Of a stretch of 54,382 nt of DNA, positions 53,149 through 54,382 are shown piece by piece (within the stretch, counting starts at the first letter, position 1; each line of letters opens with the position of its first letter). Origin of the DNA: a virus; IMG/VR virus record IMGVR_UViG_3300020474_000019, positions 1 through 54,382 of that record; one strand, written 5' to 3'. The position numbers and the translations under genes were made by a program. Under the pieces are notes generated by a model. That model was not told the origin of the DNA. It worked only from the letters and a program-made list of their open reading frames with translations, and did no database searches.

Positions 53149-53363
53149 TACGCCATCTCCGTTGCAGTATATCTTTGGGGGATTTGGAGAGTTTCCATTC
53201 TAATGATTTTGTCAACCCAATAACCTTTCTTCTCAAAGGACTTGATAGCCTCTTTGACAGATTCATCTTCGGTGACACCTAGTTCACATGCTACTGGCGC
53301 ATCCTTAGTTTCATGTGAATAATCTACATAGATTGTAGTCATAAATTCTTGTTTGTTTTTCAT
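53148..53363 (-). CDS. Small hypothetical protein (71 aa), first gene of the small-gene run
   Basis: A compact alpha/beta protein: FMTTIYVDYSHETKD, ACELGVTEDESVKEAIKSFE, KKGYWVDKIIRMETLQ. The start chosen has AAAGG 7 nt upstream and lies about 25 nt after the predicted start of the promoter at 53395. Longer in-frame starts would lie upstream of that transcription start. No family recognised. Confidence 0.72.
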   Translation of the reverse strand: MKNKQEFMTTIYVDYSHETKDAPVACELGVTEDESVKEAIKSFEKKGYWVDKIIRMETLQIPQRYTATEMA

Positions 53364-53394
53364 TATAAAACCTTTCATTCTCATTATACGAATC

Positions 53395-53423
53395 AGCATA
53401 CCACACAATGAAGCAAATGTCAA
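53395..53423 (-). promoter_or_regulatory. Sigma-70-type promoter P3 for the small-gene run
   Basis: Minus strand TTGACA (53423-53418), 17-bp spacer ending GTGTGG, TATGCT (53400-53395). Start predicted near 53388, 25 nt before the 71-aa gene. Confidence 0.78.
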
Positions 53424-53469
53424 GTAAATTCTTTAAGTACCTACTATTGCATTTATAGATTGCCCCAAG

Positions 53470-53478
53470 GCCGCTGAG
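53470..53478. repeat. Left arm of a 9-bp inverted repeat (GCCGCTGAG)
   Basis: Complementary to CTCAGCGGC at 53645-53653, 166 nt away, so the arms could pair in a long transcript from P1. The right arm is itself part of the GCAGCCGCTG direct-repeat cluster. Confidence 0.5.
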
Positions 53479-53515
53479 TTTTAACCCCCCCTTATGCTAG
53501 CTGGTAGGGAACATC

Positions 53516-53595
53516 AGAGAGCTACTCAACACATCATGACACCATCGTTATGGAACTTTCTCTGTCAACCAACCCACCTTAATGAGCAGCTCTCT
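53516..53595 (-). ncRNA. Candidate structured small RNA or leader element
   Basis: On the minus strand, positions 53595-53583 and 53528-53516 form a 13-bp stem (12 Watson-Crick pairs and one G-U). Inside, TGACA/TGTCA (53567-53563 with 53541-53537) and the adjacent CCAT-AACG-ATGG (53553-53542) form a second stem-loop with a one-sided bulge. The outer stem starts about 7 nt after the predicted start of promoter P2. No open frame of note runs through it and no known RNA family is recognised. It could be a stable sRNA or the 5' end of the operon mRNA. Confidence 0.5.
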
Positions 53596-53608
53596 TCTGA
53601 TTCTCTTT

Positions 53609-53637
53609 ATACTACCACACTTAGCGGCTAATGTCAA
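53609..53637 (-). promoter_or_regulatory. Sigma-70-type promoter P2 with palindromic spacer
   Basis: Minus strand TTGACA (53637-53632), 17-bp spacer, TAGTAT (53614-53609). The spacer contains TTAGC-N-GCTAA (53621-53631), a perfect 11-nt palindrome between the two boxes that could be an operator. Start predicted near 53602. Confidence 0.78.
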
Positions 53638-53644
53638 GTACTTT

Positions 53645-53670
53645 CTCAGCGGCTGCCCAGCGGCTGCCGG
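53645..53670 (-). repeat. Direct repeats GCAGCCGCTG
   Basis: Two tandem copies of GCAGCCGCTG on the minus strand, followed 20 nt on by GCCGCTAA within the P2 spacer. GC-rich in an AT-rich genome, so a protein-binding site or part of an RNA fold is likely. Confidence 0.55.
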
Positions 53671-53716
53671 AGAGAATACTCTCTGTTTGTGCATCTCTAA
53701 GGCTACTCTTAGTAGC
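53671..53716 (-). ncRNA. Two small hairpins in the P1 leader
   Basis: GCTACT-AAG-AGTAGC (53716-53702) has a 6-bp perfect stem, and AGAGA-GTAT-TCTCT (53684-53671) a 5-bp stem. Both lie between promoters P1 and P2, so a P1 transcript would begin with folded RNA. No poly-U tract follows, so they do not look like terminators. Confidence 0.35.
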
Positions 53717-53748
53717 TGCTATAGTTATTCTGATGGGCATACAAGATC

Positions 53749-53777
53749 ATTATACACACATATGGAGCGCTTGTCAA
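53749..53777 (-). promoter_or_regulatory. Consensus sigma-70 promoter P1
   Basis: Minus strand TTGACA (53777-53772), 17-bp spacer, TATAAT (53754-53749); both hexamers are perfect. ACAC precedes the -35, and the spacer ends ATGTGTG like P2 and P3. Start predicted near 53742. Confidence 0.88.
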
Positions 53778-53881
53778 GTGTTTTTTTGTTTTATTCTGTA
53801 TTATTTTTGGAAGCTCTCAGCGAAAATTCGGTCTCTTGCAGACTTTAATCACAACAACTATATGTTTATTTCGCCATTTAA

Positions 53882-54040
53882 TTAAAGTGTCCGATAATCC
53901 CATAGTATACCACAAATTCCCATATCTCTACCGATACGGCAGTTTCCCTCATAGTATTCTAGTATCATCATTACTATAAACAGTAGCACAAACCCTATGA
54001 ATGGCAGTATGTGCCAGTTCTCTTTACACCATCTAAACAT
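53882..54040 (-). CDS. Tiny membrane protein (52 aa)
   Basis: MFRWCKENWHILPFIGFVLL then FIVMMILEYYEGNC: one transmembrane helix followed by a short tail with two Cys (C34, C43). The ATG overlaps the end of the epimerase gene (AATGTTTAG), supporting coupled translation. Function unknown. Confidence 0.62.
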   Translation of the reverse strand: MFRWCKENWHILPFIGFVLLFIVMMILEYYEGNCRIGRDMGICGILWDYRTL

Positions 54041-54382
54041 TCTTTTCCGCTAGTCTATTCTCTCTCATGAAATCTTCTACAAATATAGTAGGTTTCCACC
54101 CTATGCTCTTCATAGTGCGAATGTCAGCACGGGTCGAATGTCTCTCATATGCCATCTCTGGATACTCTTCTATTGTATGGCATGGTAGGTCTGGGCGTAT
54201 ATCTTGTATTGATATGTTAGTGCCTGTACCTATGTCTACTACTCCCTTTATATGGTGATGTTTTATGAGTTTCTTTATAGCACTGCATATATCGTCTACA
54301 TGTATAAAATCTCTTTTGTGATTTGTTGTATATTCTAATTCATTGTTTATTAATCTATCAAATAGCATACCCTTTCTAGGCG
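54033..54382 (-). CDS. NAD-dependent sugar epimerase/dehydratase, C-terminal part (runs off the window)
   Basis: The reverse frame is open to the window edge. RDFIHVDDICSAIKKLI is the conserved segment of extended short-chain dehydrogenases acting on nucleotide sugars, followed by KGVVDIGTGTNISIQDI, where the nucleotide-sugar binding pocket lies, and by RADIRTMKSIGWKPTIFVED, the usual C-terminal motif (DxSKxxxxLGWxPxxxxEEG in relatives). Upstream PRKGMLFDRLINNELEYTTN also fits the substrate loop. The catalytic YxxxK and NAD-binding GxxGxxG would lie outside the window. Likely UDP- or GDP-sugar epimerase; which one is not clear. Confidence 0.85.
   Translation of the reverse strand, partial: PRKGMLFDRLINNELEYTTNHKRDFIHVDDICSAIKKLIKHHHIKGVVDIGTGTNISIQDIRPDLPCHTIEEYPEMAYERHSTRADIRTMKSIGWKPTIFVEDFMRENRLAEKNV

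Larger units (their letters stand above)
53364..53881. other. 518-nt non-coding regulatory region
   Basis: The only gene-free stretch over 300 nt. It has three sigma-70-like promoters facing left (53395, 53609, 53749), a structured RNA candidate (53516-53595), smaller hairpins (53671-53684, 53702-53716), a 7-C run (+ strand near 53485), direct GCAGCCGCTG repeats (about 53649-53670) and a 9-bp inverted pair (53470-53478 with 53645-53653). Plus-strand open frames here overlap the promoters and look incidental. Between 53778 and 53881 I see only AT-rich sequence. Confidence 0.8.

Noticed and set aside
53450-53457. TATAAATG, a one-base variant of the late promoter
   Set aside because: One mismatch to the octamer and 80 nt from the next start; P3 explains expression of the gene better.
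53671-53716. Intrinsic terminator
   Set aside because: The hairpins here lack a following poly-U run on the minus strand; no other convincing terminator was seen in the window.
53582-53848. Plus-strand 84-88 codon open frames in the regulatory region
   Set aside because: They run across promoters P1 and P2 and the RNA stem, have no ribosome site and show Ser/Leu/Cys-rich random-like composition.
1-54382. tRNA genes and CRISPR arrays
   Set aside because: No cloverleaf-forming segments with CCA or TPsiC-type arms and no regularly spaced repeats were found by eye; a covariance-model scan would be needed to exclude tRNAs fully.

Overview
The window is a 54 kb piece of an AT-rich T4-superfamily myovirus (Straboviridae-like, exo-T-even type). 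The evidence is an almost unbroken T4-order set of virion genes on the minus strand, plus TATAAATA-type late promoters. No host marker is decisive. A Gram-negative, probably marine, host is inferred from the gene style (DUF4815-type giant tail protein, many 2OG-Fe(II) oxygenases) and from signal-peptide, beta-barrel and periplasmic-binding proteins that only make sense with two membranes. No photosynthesis genes, tRNAs, CRISPR arrays or convincing intrinsic terminators were seen.

Reading the minus strand from right to left: (a) 54382-53882 holds the end of a sugar-nucleotide epimerase gene and a tiny membrane protein. (b) 53881-53364 is the only long non-coding stretch. It carries three near-consensus sigma-70 promoters with identical 17-bp spacing and a well-folded RNA candidate. 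(c) 53363-51290 is a chain of small, start-stop-overlapping genes, mostly membrane proteins, with one SAM methyltransferase. (d) 51296-48948 encodes two 2OG-Fe(II) oxygenases flanking a radical-SAM protein. (e) 48841-28058 is the baseplate and tail module: small genes, gp5 hub (no lysozyme domain), gp25, gp6, a 1684-aa repeat protein at the gp7 position, gp8, a 2123-aa DUF4815-like protein and fibre-like proteins.

(f) 27386-14796 is a 12.6 kb accessory island inserted between the fibre genes and gp13. It holds two glycosyltransferase-like proteins, a methyltransferase-like protein, an Asp/Asn-hydroxylase-like protein, a NodU/CmcH carbamoyltransferase, an unknown 488-aa protein, an asparagine-synthetase-like/GNAT fusion, a small outer-membrane-like protein, TctC and TctA of a tripartite tricarboxylate transporter (no TctB), a QueC-like PP-loop protein and another 2OG oxygenase. 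It is driven by two consensus sigma-70 promoters, whereas the flanking virion genes have T4-type late promoters. (g) 14758-1 encodes gp13, gp14, gp15, gp16, a sulfotransferase-like protein, gp17, a 2OG oxygenase, one lone plus-strand zinc-finger/HNH-like gene, gp18, gp19, gp20, prohead core proteins, an unknown beta-rich protein, gp21, gp22 and the start of gp23.

The likely logic is that virion genes are made late from TATAAATA promoters, while the metabolic and membrane genes are transcribed by host RNA polymerase early or independently. The most interesting signals are the transporter cassette with its own promoter, the tandem-promoter/structured-RNA region near 53.5 kb, and two families of short repeats spread across several virion proteins.
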